Under the pieces are notes generated by a model. The model did not search any database and was not told the origin of the DNA. It saw only the letters and a list, made by a program, of their open reading frames with translations. Positions 1 through 16,979 of a DNA stretch of 64,000 nucleotides are shown here, one piece after another. The translations under genes were made by a program, and so were the position numbers. Source of the DNA: Erodium maritimum (taxonomy: Eukaryota; Streptophyta; Magnoliopsida; Geraniales; Geraniaceae); the NCBI GenBank assembly GCA_963921825.1, contig OY997596.1, positions 4,345,001 to 4,409,000 on the forward strand, given 5' to 3'. Position 1 is the first letter of the stretch. Every line of letters starts with the position of its first letter.

Positions 1-1690
1 TTTATTTTTAATCTCAATCTCATTCCCTTTTAAACCTTTTCTTTTCGGTATCTGTATTTTTGTTAAAACATATTAACAAATAAATAAAACCAAAATACAG
101 TGAACATTTTCTTCTTCTTTTTTAATTATCAATCAACCTCAGCGATTCATACGTCCTCACCCGATGTGGCGGCGAAGGGAACGAGAAGGGAGCAAAGAGG
201 AGCAGCTCCGGGGAAGGACAGAACCGCCGCTCCATACGTCCTCACCCGATGTGGAGAACTCTGGTGAGCTCACGGAGAAGAAGAGAGAAAGGACATGGTT
301 TAGATGAGGGTTAGAGAGTTTCTATAAGAAAGGAAGGGTAGACTTGGTATTTCAAAAAAAAATTGGACATGTGAGCAGTACATGTATTTTCCATCCAAAA
401 AAACCGTTACGTTTAACAGTTTTTGTCTTTTTTGAAAATAGAAAGTGACTTTCTGTATTGACATAATATCGTGAAAGCTCGACGGTACCTATTTGAAAAA
501 CGACCTTTGTCCACTGTACCGAAATGGGGTTACCCCAAAAAACAATATTCTCGATGTTTCCCTCCTTAGACCTTCCATGATGGCGTCCATTCCGCGTCTG
601 AGACGGCCGCCGAATCGTACGGATTTAAAATAAACGACGTTGAATATATGTTGTAGAGTCTTGTCTACTTTGAATCTTTTAAAGCGTAGATTTGACGTCA
701 ATGAATCTATAGATGTTGTATGTGTACTCGGCGGATTAAGGCCCAACCGAATCCTGACCCGACGCGTGGCGAGAGTTTCAGCTTTAAAGTCCGGCGCTAA
801 TGCTTCGTCGTCTTCATGCATACTCGATTCCTCTGCAACCTGTTCTCCACCGCCGTTTCTCCGACTTCCGTTTCTCCGACTGTCGTTTCTCCTTCAGGCT
901 CAGGCCACCGGCGTTTCTCCAAGCTGAAACGTATCTCCACCGGCGTTTCTCCAAGCTGAAACGTATCTCCACCGGCCTTTCTCGAAGCAGTTGACAACAG
1001 CTGACGATACCATCACCGCCATTTCTCCAACTGTCGGTTCTCCACCAATGGCCAACAACTACCTTTTCGATGGATCGACCACGGTCTCGGGCTCAAGCTC
1101 AACACTGCCATATCACGGGCAGTCTGTATCGAGAACGTATATACCATCGATGGTCTTGTATGCACAACTTAGCATAAATCCGCTGAGTATGATAAGTATG
1201 TACCAAAAGTGGATTCGCCCTAAGTAGGTTACATTGGGGGTGGCTCAAAATGACAGAGTAAGGAGGCGACCAATCCGACGATACCTTTTGCGATAGCATA
1301 CGAGGGGAGCTCGCTCACGTGACCCGCCAAACCCTGGAGACAGAGCGGTCCGCGAGAAATGCAAATATCATTGGACCTGCATCAACCGAAAGGTGAAGTG
1401 GTTCAACGGTTTACGATTTACTAAACCGTGAACCGTGAATCTTGAATCGCGAGTCGCGGTTTACAAACGTGAACCGCGAATTGCTATCGACCAATCAGAA
1501 GACGTCATGTATCTTCTTATAAATCCGATTTTGAAGACCAACTTCAGTCCAATTGATTTATGGCCATGAGGGAGTTTTGACATTTTCCGGGTCTGATTTT
1601 CTTGTATTGAGTTCATCTCATCTTCTATAGCTTTTCTCTAGTTCTTGTCCTTCATTGCAACTTCAGAACTAGTGGGTTCTTCTACAGACA
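1..1690. other. Left margin, no supported gene
   Basis: I see no convincing gene here. Open frames are short and match no family I recognise. The stretch holds a 32-bp tandem triplication (separate entry) and, around 1400-1480, short palindromic words built on AACCGTGAA/GCGGTTTAC, including a CGGTTTA-N8-TAAACCG stem-loop. It may be decayed transposon sequence or intergenic DNA. Confidence 0.4.
905..1000. repeat. 32-bp tandem repeat, 3 units
   Basis: Three consecutive units begin at 905, 937 and 969 with CCACCGGCGTTTCTCC and continue AAGCTGAAACGTATCT. The first two are almost identical; the third diverges after CCACCGGCC. Shorter related words (CGTTTCTCCGACT) precede it at about 855-895. Confidence 0.85.
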
Positions 1691-2275
1691 TGAGGCAAAA
1701 TATCGCTTGTTGCCTGTCATGTGGTTACTTGCACCTGAATCCAAGTACCAATGACTGTTGTCCCTCTTCTTTCCTTCTCCAACTTCTAGTTTGATGTTTT
1801 CATTCAACATCACAACCTCCTTTTTCGATGATTCACAAAGTTCCATCATAAACGGTTCTTCCTTTTCTTCACATTCAGCAAAGTTTCATGCTTTCTCCCT
1901 TATCGTTTCACACTCAGAGGAGTAATGATCACGTTCATAACAGTTATAACATATTTATCCAACTTATGTGGTGATTTTGCATCATTCTAGACATATCCTC
2001 GTCCTCTTCCATGTGATCTCCCACGTTTATTGCCTCTTCCTGAATTCGAACCTTCTCTACCTCTCTTTGTGTTTAGCATATCCCACTGGGCCTTTGTGAG
2101 TAGCAATATACCACAATCTCGATCTTGCTTCCTCTGATTCAACGTATGCCCAAATGCTTTGAGCCTCCCAACTGCTTCTGCAACAATCATGCTCTTCATA
2201 TCGCGCCATTGCTCGATTGTTCCAAAAATAGGTAGGAATCTGTCAAGCACGGAGCTAAACAGTTTTTCTACTACC
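1690..2275 (-). pseudogene. Copia retrotransposon gag/protease relic, 3' part
   Basis: On the minus strand this encodes decayed Copia polyprotein pieces. A gag C-terminal stretch (EAVGRLKAFGHTL..., then LLLTKAQWD and a GRGRGRG basic tail) lies at 1987-2250. A CCHC-like knuckle (CYNCYERDHYSSEC) and the aspartic-protease signature WYLDSGASNHMTG follow at about 1710-1960. Frames are broken and no LTR is recognised. The companion N-terminal gag part lies at 6267-6530; the two are separated by the CACTA element, so they were one sequence before that insertion. Confidence 0.75.
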
Positions 2276-2915
2276 CACTACTCCAGAATGTGTGATAAGC
2301 AACAAAGATTGTGTTGTCACTGAAAAGGAAATTACTGTTACCAAAGACATAGGCAACAAAGCAGCTGTCACCAATGACATGTCACTGATAGGCTGTTGGC
2401 GAAGATAATCAGCGACAGACAATATAACCTTTGTCGCTTATACATTTTTTCTGTGACGAAGCCAATTGTTGTCGCCAAATACACTGGTGACGAAGTCAAT
2501 TCTCTGTCATAGATATATATGGGCGACAGAGTTTATTTATTTGTCACTATTACATTTAGTAACATAGTTTTATTATCTGTCGCTTATTTAATAGGCAACA
2601 CAGTATTTTATATTGTCGCCAAAATCTTTAGTGACAAAACTAATTTACTGTCACCATTTCTTTCAGTGACATGTGACACAGAAACCTATTTATCTCATAT
2701 TATACCCATATATAATTCCAAAACAATTTATAATTTCCTGTATCAACACAAATTTCCAAAGAACTTCCTTACATTCATAATTGCTCCATAGCATATATCC
2801 AAAAACTTAGTAGTCCAATAAATGTCTAAACATACAATGCTACTAGTTGCATGTCACAAAATAACCAAACCAAAATATTTGTAAGTGTAAACAGTAGCTA
2901 GTGAACCTCATCATC

Positions 2916-4144
2916 CTATGCTTCCTCTTCCTCTTCCGAATCGCCATTGTCTTCATTGATATCATTGCCATCCTCCAACCCCTCTTCATAATCAAGCTCA
3001 TCATCTGATATCATTGTTGCAAGTTTGAATGAAGAAAATTCAGGCATCCATTCCAAAAACTTCATCATCATATCCACTTGCTTAGATTTAAATTTCAGCT
3101 TCCATTCTTGCACATCAAACTTTTTTTGTAGAGAAATTACTTCTTTACTAGCAGTACCCTTACCCCTTGTTTTTGGATCACACATGGACACTGATCCCAT
3201 ACCATAAACCGCGGTTCCAGGCCGAGATCCTAAAATTTCCTTAAAAATGTCAATCTCTTGATCCACAGTGGCCTGTACAGGAATGGTTGGCATCGAGTCA
3301 TTTGAGGATGAGGGTTGTTGTGACTTCAAAGCCTCAATAAATTTGCCCTCATTTTCTTTCATCAAAACCTACAAAAAAAAAACAATACAACATATATAAT
3401 CAAGTATAGTCAAACAACTAATAATAAAAATAAAACTATATTAAGCCAATTTCATAATGTTAGATCAATTATAAACTTACAACTATATACAATTTTTATC
3501 AACACATGTACAAACATATGTATATATATATAAACATGTATACACTATAAACAGTACAACATATATATAAACATGTATACACTATAAACATGGAAGCTTT
3601 AGAGAAAAAAAATTGCCATCTTAGGGTGTTCCTTTCTTTGTTTCTTTGGATCTTTTTTTTTCTCTGTATATGATTCTATCCAAGTGTGCGTTAGGGGAGC
3701 TGTTTCTCCATTGTTTCTGTGAGTTTGGGCAATCGAAAGAAATGTTCTCGGGCCTGAAAAATGAGGATTCTCATTCTTTTTACGCAACTCTACCATCTTC
3801 TCTGATTTTTTCTACAAAATCACCACCAAGCAATTTTAGTTTTATACCAGCAAGTAATTTGATATGAACTATACAATATACCAGCGAATATAGTATTGTT
3901 AGTTTTATAATCAATGATTAAGATTCAAAACTACCTTATGAACTTCAGTTTCAAAGGATTCACAAAGCTGGTTCCATTGATCCAGCCGGCTATCCATCTC
4001 TGGTGGCCAATTGTCTTTCCCCCCATATAAGTACTTTTTGTGACATGCACTCTTCCATCCTCGATAACATTTCTTTGCTTTGTCAAGAATCCATGGTTCG
4101 GCCCTTGTATCATTTTTGTTCCAATTGTACATAGTCTTAATCAA
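2916..4144 (-). pseudogene. CACTA second ORF, Transposase_24-like
   Basis: Two minus-strand segments, 3911-4144 and 2916-3365, look like exons of the plant En/Spm 'Transposase_24' type protein that accompanies TNP2 in CACTA elements. The first has the WxxxKKCYRGWK...W pattern. The second has DIFKEILGSRPG followed by a glycine-containing segment (VYGMGSV), a Lys/Gln-rich probable coiled coil, and an acidic tail ending EEEEEA. The 3' end of the putative intron is not pinned down. No catalytic core is expected in this protein; its role in the family is probably DNA binding near the element ends. Assignment rests on motif layout only. Confidence 0.6.
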
Positions 4145-4260
4145 AGAAAGACAATGAAATTAGTATAACTTCAAAATAATAATTGTATGTACACAAATGA
4201 ACAATAATTGAATTACATATTAGAAAACTTACACTGAATTGATCAATCACTTTTCTCTGT

Positions 4261-5166
4261 TCATGGAGGCCCCCGAATGGTTTGATGCTTATCGGGACAT
4301 GCCAACGAACAATCGTTCAAGTTCTTTCTTTGGCCATGCCATCTCATTTGTTCGGCTATATTGGATGACATATATAAGCGTTGTAGTCTCTCTGTCACAG
4401 GGAAATATCTCATTGTTTTCCTCGCAATTCGTTGATTAGGACTCTTCCACCTTGATGTATGACACTTCGTACATTGCTCAAGGTGTGCATTTTCTTTATA
4501 GTATAAAAAGCAACTATTGTAACATGCATCAATGATCTCATAACTCATGCCCAAACCCTTCAACCTCTTTGCCGCATCTGCATAAGATTTAGGGTAAGTA
4601 TTTGGTTTTGGCAATAGTCGTCTGTGTAGCTTACACATGGCAGTGAAGTTCTCGTTGGACATTGCTTGATCTTCCTTCATTGCCATCAAGCTTAATAAGG
4701 TCATTAACGACGTTTCAGAGCTATTTTCATACAAAGGCTCTGCTAATTCTTGTATCATCCTGTCATAATCCTGTTTGTTTGCTTTCGCAATGAGATCTTC
4801 AGGGTCGACTTCACACCCATGTGTCGAGAATCTATCTTCCACAAGTTGTAATGTTTGACCACCATAATTATCGAAACCTTCTGTGTTCACACCTCTAGAT
4901 GATTCTCCTCGTTCCACATGTGTTGGTGACATCCGAACTTCTCCATGTAAATCTCATGTTGTGTATGATTGATCTATCCCTTTTTCTATTAAATGTTGGT
5001 AAATTTCTAAGGAGCTTCTCATTCTCACATTACAACAGCGAATGCACGGACACCAATACAACCCATTTTCACTTCTACACTTGTTTTCAGCTGCATGTAT
5101 GAATTCCATTACCCCATTACAATATTCTAATGACCCTCTAGGAAGACGCATCCAACCACGATCCAT
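4261..5166 (-). pseudogene. Truncated TNP2-type CACTA transposase
   Basis: Reading starts at 5166 with MDRGWM, followed by the plant transposase-associated domain: CPCIRCCN cysteines, then HLIEKGIDQSY. The usual Trp of the SYTxW...HGE motif is a TGA stop at 4954-4956. The same frame resumes and runs to 4261 through a TNP2-like region (LHRRLLPKPNTYPKSY, CTKCHTSRW, then MRWHGQRK). It stops there, so the DDE catalytic region that normally follows is missing. The piece therefore has one nonsense codon and a large 3' deletion and cannot encode a working transposase. It is the N-terminal gene of the CACTA element. Confidence 0.8.
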
Positions 5167-5260
5167 ACGGTCTGTAATCAGATAAACATAAAGCATAATT
5201 ACAGTCAATATTGTTTCGATTATAGTAACTATATATATATGACACACAAATATGACATAG

Positions 5261-5384
5261 TATGTATGTATGTATGTATGTATGTATGTATGTATGTATG
5301 TATGTATGTATGTATGTATGTATGTATGTATGTATGTATGTATGTATGTATGTATGTATGTATGTATGTATGTATGTATGTATG
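5261..5384. repeat. (TATG)31 microsatellite
   Basis: Exactly 31 uninterrupted TATG units (124 bp) lie just upstream of the TNP2-like start inside the CACTA element. Uninterrupted length suggests high mutability. Both strands give spurious open frames (HTYI and CMYV repeats), not genes. Confidence 0.97.
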
Positions 5385-6266
5385 TCAAAATAATAAACCA
5401 ATACAAATATTGAGTTGTAAGACATGAGATAAAATGAAACTAATACTAACAAAAATTAAGGGTTATATTTCATTTTTTTAAGAGATTATATTTCAATTTT
5501 TGAAAGTATATGATAGCATGTTTATTATACTCTAAAAATTATCAATTATCCTTATATATCATGATTGTATATTTTAGAAAATAAACACATACTTTGTTTT
5601 TTTTGTGTATATTATACCAAGTCATATATGAATAAGTAAAATATGAATTTAAATTTTGAATCAGATATACTTAATTTTTAACAAAATTAAAGAGAGAAAA
5701 CAAACCATTCATGAAGAGGATTCGAAATGGAAAAATATATGAATATTATTAATATGAATATCTGCAAAAAAAAAATACAACCATGAGTATGTAAAATAAA
5801 GCATGAAATTAAGACTCCAAAACAAAATCAATAAGGTGAAAATAAATACCAAATATTTGCTTGAGCATCCTTGAGAAGTGCTTGAGAGAAGAAAAAAAAA
5901 GAGTACGATGAAGAAGTCTGAAATACAACCTTGAAAGAAACTCAGAATGTATAGCTGGTAGATGCACATGTGGTAGTTGTGTGCATTTATTGATTTTATT
6001 CAATTTTTCACTTCAGTGACGAAGTTTAAACAAATTTGTCACTAAAAAGCCAACTGTTTGGCACCGACAGTGGGGCTGACTTTTCAACGAAATAATAGTG
6101 ACGAAGTAATTAACTTTTGTCACCTAAAACGTCAGTAGCAACGAAGGTATTTAGTTCTGTCACTGTTGTTATATATTAGTGACAAACTTTATACTTTGTC
6201 ACTGGTGTAAGTATCAGCAACAAAACCAAAATAGTTTCGTTGCCTATAACACATTCTGGAGTAGTG

Positions 6267-6530
6267 ACCTAAACTTCAGGCATCTCACAACAAAGAGACC
6301 GTATCTCGTTCACGATGTTAGTCATCTTCATATAAAATCTGGTAATGGATTCTGAATCAGTCATAACTAACCTGCCGAAATCACGTTTCAAGCTCATTAA
6401 GTTTGCTGATCTTACCCTCTTTTCACCAATATGCATTGTTCTCAAAGCATCCCACGCTTCTCTAGTTATTTTTACTGATTGATCGCCATAAGTGTCACCT
6501 CTGGTACAGCCTAGACAAGGGTCGTCAAAG
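6267..6530 (-). pseudogene. Copia gag relic, 5' part
   Basis: Minus-strand fragments of a Copia gag (UBN2-type) region: an EAWDALRTMHIGEKR-like stretch, then a DSESITRFYMKMTNIVNEIRSL-like stretch, matching the family's 'EAWDAL...R..KL..LF..L.M.D.ES' pattern. Frames are degraded. This was contiguous with the relic at 1690-2275 before the CACTA insertion, the two abutting at the ACC duplication. Confidence 0.7.
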
Positions 6531-7003
6531 ATCCTTGATCCTTCTCTTCTGATACACCTTCATTGCCTTCGATTTCCTCCCAAACGCCTAGCGCTTTCTT
6601 TCGTCAAAGACCTAAACAATCCGACTAGCGCCTAGCGACTTTTAGAACCTTGTCAAAGACTATTCAACAAGAGTGAAAAAATGAAGAAAAAAAATGAAAA
6701 AGACAAGCTTAAATAAGAGCTAACAAGACATAGTGATCCAATTTTCCAAATGTATCACTAAGGGTTGAGAACAAAAATTGAACTCCATAAGTTTAAATCT
6801 TCCATTGTTCCTCAATAGCTTAGTGATAAATCAGTGTGTTCTTAACCGCCTAGTTCGAATCCTAACTGATCTACAGATCAAAGCTTAGTGACAAAGCAGA
6901 GAATCATACATTAAAAAACACACTTGTACACTATAATCTTAACTGGTCTACATATCAAAAGCTTATTCCTGATACACAAACCATCCCAAACTAGACACAG
7001 ACC
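6531..7003. other. 3' flank of the subtilase gene
   Basis: AT-rich DNA between the Copia relic and the subtilase stop codon, holding the subtilase 3' untranslated region by position. No other feature is recognised. Confidence 0.4.
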
Positions 7004-12036
<5,033 letters not shown>

Positions 12037-12078
12037 GGTGGAGAGATAATGAGTGATAATGTAGAAGAAATGAGACAA

Positions 12079-12091
12079 TATATATATATAT
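12079..12091 (-). promoter_or_regulatory. Probable TATA box of the subtilase gene
   Basis: An ATATATATATATA run lies 43-55 bp upstream of the start codon on the coding strand, a usual place for a plant TATA element with a short 5' UTR. No other promoter motif is claimed. Confidence 0.5.
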
Positions 12092-12660
12092 GTACTATGA
12101 TTAATTGATTAACATGTGTGGGACATTTAAATCCTAGATTGGTGAAGTAGAATCAATTATGTTTATTACATATGTTTCTTGCCATGCATATGAAGCTTTT
12201 GGCATAGGCTGTTACGACGTTACCAAATTGAGGTTTTTGGATTGCACAAGAAACCTGACCCAGAAAATACTCGAGAGAATCGTGTGATGTTAATTAAAGT
12301 ACTAAACTGATTAGGCAATATAGTCAACTCAAAACCTCATCTTGATGAGTAGGAAAAGGATGGTGGGATTGCGGAAATGAGGGATGTGATATGGTATGAT
12401 TAATTAGGGGTTTCCAAATTATGCAATTCGTGACCTGAAATTAAGAAAATAGAGAAATAAAGTCGCGTTTTTTATGACATTTGTGGAGGGTTTAGGTTCT
12501 TGTTTTCCAAGGGTAGTAAGGTCAGAGTGGTGGTTAAGATTTAAATCACGATCTTAAAATCTGAACTTTAAAATTTGGTTGGTCAACATTTGTAGTTGTG
12601 GTCTAATAACCAGAATTTAAGTCGGGTAACAAGCCAGCACTATGTTATTGACGTTCTCCT
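12092..12660. other. Subtilase upstream region
   Basis: AT-rich sequence upstream of the subtilase. No coding signal or clear repeat was seen. Confidence 0.4.
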
Positions 12661-13556
12661 TCGTCCCTTCTTAACAAGGTTTAGCCGGGTGGTCAGGGTT
12701 TTTTAGGGATAAATCGAAGATTAATCCAAGGTTAATCGAATTAATCGGGTCGAACTACTTCTTCGTCGTCGCGGTTGGTAATTTTTGTATCATCTTTTGC
12801 TTTATCCGTGGTTTATTGGATTTCTGCTCATTCCTAGATTCAGGCTCGTAGTAACTTCCTTAGTATCCATGTCTTTTAGGCAGGGACCCGTCATTTTTAG
12901 GTGTTGGCCTTTGACGGTTTATACTGGTCTTTTGGCCTTGGATTTCGATGAATCCTGTTTATTTGGGTTTCGAGTTTCGGTGATATTTCACTGGATTATC
13001 TCTGCCGTTTAGCGATGTTGGTCGTCGGCGTGTCGGTGTCCCTCCACTCTCTGAGTCTGGGTGCCGATGAGATACAGTTCTTTCCTCAAGTTCGGATAAA
13101 GTTTTGGGTTTACAGTGGAGGACGGGTAGTTTATTTGCGCTTCATGGTTGCCAAATCTAGGTAGTAGACCTCATTTTGTTAGTGCTTCGTGGTGGCTAAA
13201 TCCGGGTTCTAGACTCTTTTTTTAGCCTTTGTTTTTCGAGCGTCATGCTCGTGGTTGTATTCCGAGCACCATGCTCGTGGTAGTATTCTGAGCGCCATGC
13301 TCGTGTTGGTCCTCCGAGCGCCATGCTCGTCGTTGTATTCTGAGTGCCAAGCTCCTGGTTGTATTATGAGCGCCATGCTCCTGGTTGTATTATGAGCGTC
13401 ATGCTCGTGGTTGAATTCTGAGCGCCATGCTCGTGGTAGTTTTCTGAGCGTCATGCTCCATGTTGTGGTTTTTGTAGTCTGAAATAGTCAAACTTTGTAC
13501 TTCTTCAACCTCTGAAGAGGCTTCTTTTTAATATATGCTTTGTTGATAAAAAAAAA
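12661..13556 (+). mobile_element. Decayed LINE-like 3' region with poly(A)
   Basis: The segment ends AATATATGCTTTGTTGAT followed by nine A residues (13548-13556), a pattern common at plant LINE 3' ends, after CTGAAGAGGCTTC. No intact reverse transcriptase is visible; the left boundary is a guess. A 26-bp minisatellite lies in it. A similar tail follows the F-box gene at about 54.1 kb. Confidence 0.45.
13237..13470. repeat. 26-bp minisatellite, 9 units, each with a hairpin core
   Basis: Nine head-to-tail 26-bp units with consensus near TGAGCGCCATGCTCGTGG followed by TTGTATTC. Each carries a GAGC-N5-GCTC dyad, so every unit can form a 4-bp-stem hairpin. The dyad is mostly kept while the other positions vary, and the last unit loses the spacing after GCTC. 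The open frame across it on the minus strand is a by-product of the 26-bp period. Confidence 0.9.
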
Positions 13557-14837
13557 TGACGTTTAAATGGGACGTGGTCGAGATTTTTAGAACACAAGCT
13601 CTTAACCTAGACGATAGTGGAGAGTAGATTTGACAAGAAACCCCATTGCTCTTCAATTCTCTGTTTATCTTTTCCTTCTCCTAGAATCAGTTGTTCGGTT
13701 AAGAACAAGAATCGGTCATGCCTTTCATTGTCCGAAATCAAGCCCCTACCAAACACTGATGCCAATGACATATACAACACCCAAGCCCCCTATCAGATAC
13801 TGTTGCCAACAGCATATACAACTACCGATCCCACCCCCAGTGCAATCTCAACTTAAGTCATTTAAGCAATGACTTAAGGCCACAACTCAAACAATGCTCA
13901 AAAATATTTGTATTAACTTGTTTTATCAATTATCAATGAATATAAAAGTCCAAAATAACTTATTTTTAAAGACCTCATTCTAACCTACTAGGAGAAAAAT
14001 GATTATTTATTTAACTCGTCTTTAAAAGCTTTATTTAACCATAACACGATTAAATTTAAAAGCTTTATTTGAGCATAACATAATTAAAGATTTTTCATGA
14101 AATAAACTCATATAAATCATCATTTTAGGCCCCAAATCTTTGTTAAAACACTTGTTATCCTAAATCAGAGGCTTCATTCAAAAATAGGTTTATTCTTCCT
14201 GTTTAACGAAGTAACAAAAACCCAAGAGAGGTATGAAGCTGCCCAGCAAATCACATAATAACAAATCAACATCCCTAAAACAGGTCTTGCTTTTTAATAT
14301 GAAGATGATCAATCGTTCCATCATGCAATACTTCGATACCAATACGTAGCCAACATGTTCGACTTTATGCTTGCATAGGGTCACAACAGTATTACAATGT
14401 TTCTTCATATCTAGGAAGCATTAGTCTACCTTACAGTCCAATCTTGCTCCATCTATGATTTCCCATTGAAGTTATGAGTCTACTAATCAAATGTACAATT
14501 TTATCACTTTATAATCATATTCTTACTAGAAACCGTCTCTTACAGTTACAATTAAAGCATACGAATACAGCTGCTGATGGTGCAGAAGTAAATTCCAGTT
14601 TGTAGAGTCAATTTTGAAGGTGTCCGCCAAATTGAAGCCTCCGGGAAGACAATATTGGCCAAAAGAAACCTGTGAAATGAAGGGTTCAAACAAATAGAAA
14701 CACAAAATACAAAATATCAGCCAACTTATCCCATCAAATTGCAGATGTAAATGAAATTGATTTAGACAGGCGAAATATACAGAGATTCAGGGGATCTCAG
14801 CAAACAAGATGCGGAAGACTTACGATCTCGAACTACC
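13557..14837. other. Intergenic, AT-rich
   Basis: No gene is supported. It includes the 3' flank of Elongin C (roughly 14580-14837). An imperfect duplication of a CTG(A/T)TGCCAA...CATATACAAC word occurs near 13757-13830. Confidence 0.4.
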
Positions 14838-16930
14838 TCAAGTATGGAGGTAATTAGCAGCCATCATCAGCTCAAGTGTCAACTCCGGTTCAATATGGAA
14901 CTCAGTCTCCTTCCCACTGGTAGCAACAGAGTACACATCAGGCCAATCAGAAAAAGTTTAATATTATATCTTAATTAGTTTATTTCAACAAGCTATCTAA
15001 ATTGTAATATTGTAGCTTACGGACAACATTATTTACACCCCCTCGACGACCTTTGATTCCAGAAACCCCCTAAAGGTGAGGGGTTATCAGTAACAAATTG
15101 TCACCCTTCGTTATTAATCAGGATTCCCGGGTTCAGACTGAATAGGTGATGGTTTTATCAGGAACACATTGTCACCTTTCTCATTTATCAGTGGTTTTTT
15201 GGAATAAAATGGACAAAATCCATGACTTTTTTATGAATAATGAACGGCAAGAGTGTCTTATTAATAACCCCCCACCTTTACCATGTGTATTTAAGAATCA
15301 AAGGTTACCAAAGGTGTGTTAATAAAGTTACCCCTACGTAACTTACATATTAGTTTCAAAAACTATGTAAGTTGAAATGACATTTGCTAACGTGTAACAT
15401 CATCACTAAAAATACAGTGCTACGCAAAAAACAGGGTATCTTGATTCCAATCCACATATTGTGAAAATGAGATATCAAACCACTCCTTCATGATGAATGA
15501 GTGTTGTTCAAGATCTAAAGAAAGACAAATATGACAGCCAAGGACAAAAACTCCGAGTAAAGAAATATAACTTAAAAACAAAACATGTTTTCACCCAACC
15601 TATCCATACGGCTGATTGACTTCATATCCAAATAGCCCATTTGACAAGACAAACTAGCTCGATTTGCTTTGCATCCTATTCTAACTCTATCTCATCTATC
15701 ACACTCCACGTCAGCTTTTCCAAAATGACTATTTTTTTTAGAATCATCTTAATATTTTTATGTGCACTACCGTTCCCAAAATAATTATATACAGGACAAT
15801 GCAGACGTTTCAACTTTTACCATGCCATACACAGCAAGGTAATAGATAAACAGAATACTTTCATATCAACATGGTTCAGAGATTCGTGTCAACCCAATAT
15901 AAACAAAACTGGTTTCAAAGTAATTCTTGAAAAGTTGAAACCATTAGAGTTCACAAAACTTCAACTTTATCAGTGCCCACAACCAGTTCATATATGCACA
16001 GCTGAATATCCAAAAGAGATAACGTCGATTCCTAGCCCAGTCGGAAAGGTCATTTGCACATCCTAACCGTGCTCCACCTTTTGTGACAAATCCTAACACA
16101 AAGGTGGTACACGTTTACAAAAGTACCTATCACGTGTAAAATAATTATGAACAAAGGGGCTAGGATTTGTAAAAAAATACCACCGTTATGCTACATTTTG
16201 TAACAAAATACCACCTTTATGTTACTTTGTGCAACGAAAAACCAAATTTGTGTTAGGATCTGTCACAAAAGGTGGAAGCACGGTCAGGATGTGCAAATGA
16301 CCTTTCTATCTGAGCTAGGAATTGACGTTTTCCCTATCCAAAAAAACAGAACATGGGAAAAAATCACAGACCAAGCATTATGGCTCTACGTCAAAAGAAA
16401 TGCACAAATTGGAAATTATAAATGCGAAATAGAAGGGAAAATTCAGGACCTCGCGAACTGAAGAGACCAGTAAAAATACTGACAAATCTTCTCGAGAATA
16501 GTGGTGCTAATCTCTGGGAAAGTTACCTCTCCACGCTCCGTCTCGGCAAAACTCCCTGCCAACAACATTTTACCCTCAATCACACAATCGCAATTTGAAA
16601 TCGAAACCCTAATTAAAAATTGTATACTCATCGGAATTGAAACCTAATCATCGAATCGAAGCCCTAACCCGTCACCAAAACCAGATATGAAATACAGATT
16701 CACCACAATCGAAACCTGACCTCGTCCCAGCCCCGATTGGAGATGACAAATCGGATAAGAAAATACACGGGATTGGCATAATTGAAGACCTAATTAGTAA
16801 TTAGAAACGAAGAGAGACCTGGGGAAGTGAGCATGTTGCTGATGGTTTGAGAAACCATGGCGGCTTTCTTGTCGATCACGAATTCGAAGCCCTCGGCGCT
16901 GATCAGCTTCACCGTGTCTTCTTTCTTCAT
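14838..16930 (-). CDS. ELC: Elongin C (SKP1/BTB-POZ fold), 3 exons, 98 aa
   Basis: Small adaptor with the SKP1/BTB fold; in eukaryotes Elongin C pairs with Elongin B or A in transcription-elongation and cullin ubiquitin-ligase complexes. Exons, minus strand: 16819-16930, 16450-16555, 14838-14916 (297 nt including stop). The product starts MKKEDTVKLISAEGFEFVID, continues AAMVSQTISNMLTSPG|SFAETERGEVTFPEIS and ICQYFYWSLQFAS|GKETEFHIEPE, and ends MMAANYLHT, the conserved plant ending. Length matches the family (about 96-100 aa). Both introns are GT-AG and phases agree. The start codon is the one giving the conserved N-terminus; 29 further in-frame codons upstream are probably 5' UTR. Intron 2 (14917-16449) holds two MITEs. 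A MULE begins about 0.4 kb upstream and may affect its promoter. Confidence 0.95.
15021..15330. mobile_element. MITE in Elongin C intron 2 (first)
   Basis: Imperfect ~60-bp terminal inverted repeats: left ACATTATTTACACCCCCT...ACCTTTGATTC...TAAAGGTG.GGGGTTAT, matched in reverse by the right end at about 15270-15330. Size about 310 bp; family not determined. Confidence 0.7.
16022..16328. mobile_element. MITE in Elongin C intron 2 (second), long TIRs
   Basis: Inverted repeats of about 85 bp with few mismatches: left ACGTCGATTCCTAGC...GGAAAGGTCATTTGCACATCC; right arm in reverse ACGTCAATTCCTAGC...GAAAGGTCATTTGCACATCC. About 307 bp in all, a near-perfect fold-back with a short loop. Confidence 0.85.
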
Positions 16931-16979
16931 TTTTTTTCCGGGTTTTCGAATCAAAAAAATTTTGGGATTTCCCGACCGG

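Larger units (their letters stand above)
2276..6266 (-). mobile_element. CACTA (En/Spm) transposon, deleted derivative, 3,991 bp
   Basis: The ends are perfect 18-bp terminal inverted repeats, CACTACTCCAGAATGTGT at 2276-2293 and its complement at 6249-6266. They are flanked by the 3-bp target duplication ACC (2273-2275 and 6267-6269), as expected for CACTA elements. Subterminal regions (about 2300-2700 and 6000-6250) carry many short TGTCAC/GTGACGAAG words, the usual transposase-binding subterminal repeats. Inside, on the minus strand, are a truncated TNP2-type transposase and an En/Spm Transposase_24-type ORF, so this is a non-autonomous derivative. It sits in an older Copia relic. Confidence 0.95.

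Noticed and set aside
4954-5452. Long HTYI- and CMYV-repeat open frames on both strands
   Set aside because: They are translations of the (TATG)31 microsatellite; only the last 70 codons of one, from 5166, are transposase-like.
13209-13454. 81-codon minus-strand frame with HDA/RAW repeats
   Set aside because: A by-product of the 26-bp minisatellite.
13237-13470. CRISPR-like array
   Set aside because: Units are contiguous 26-bp repeats without unique spacers, in plant nuclear DNA.
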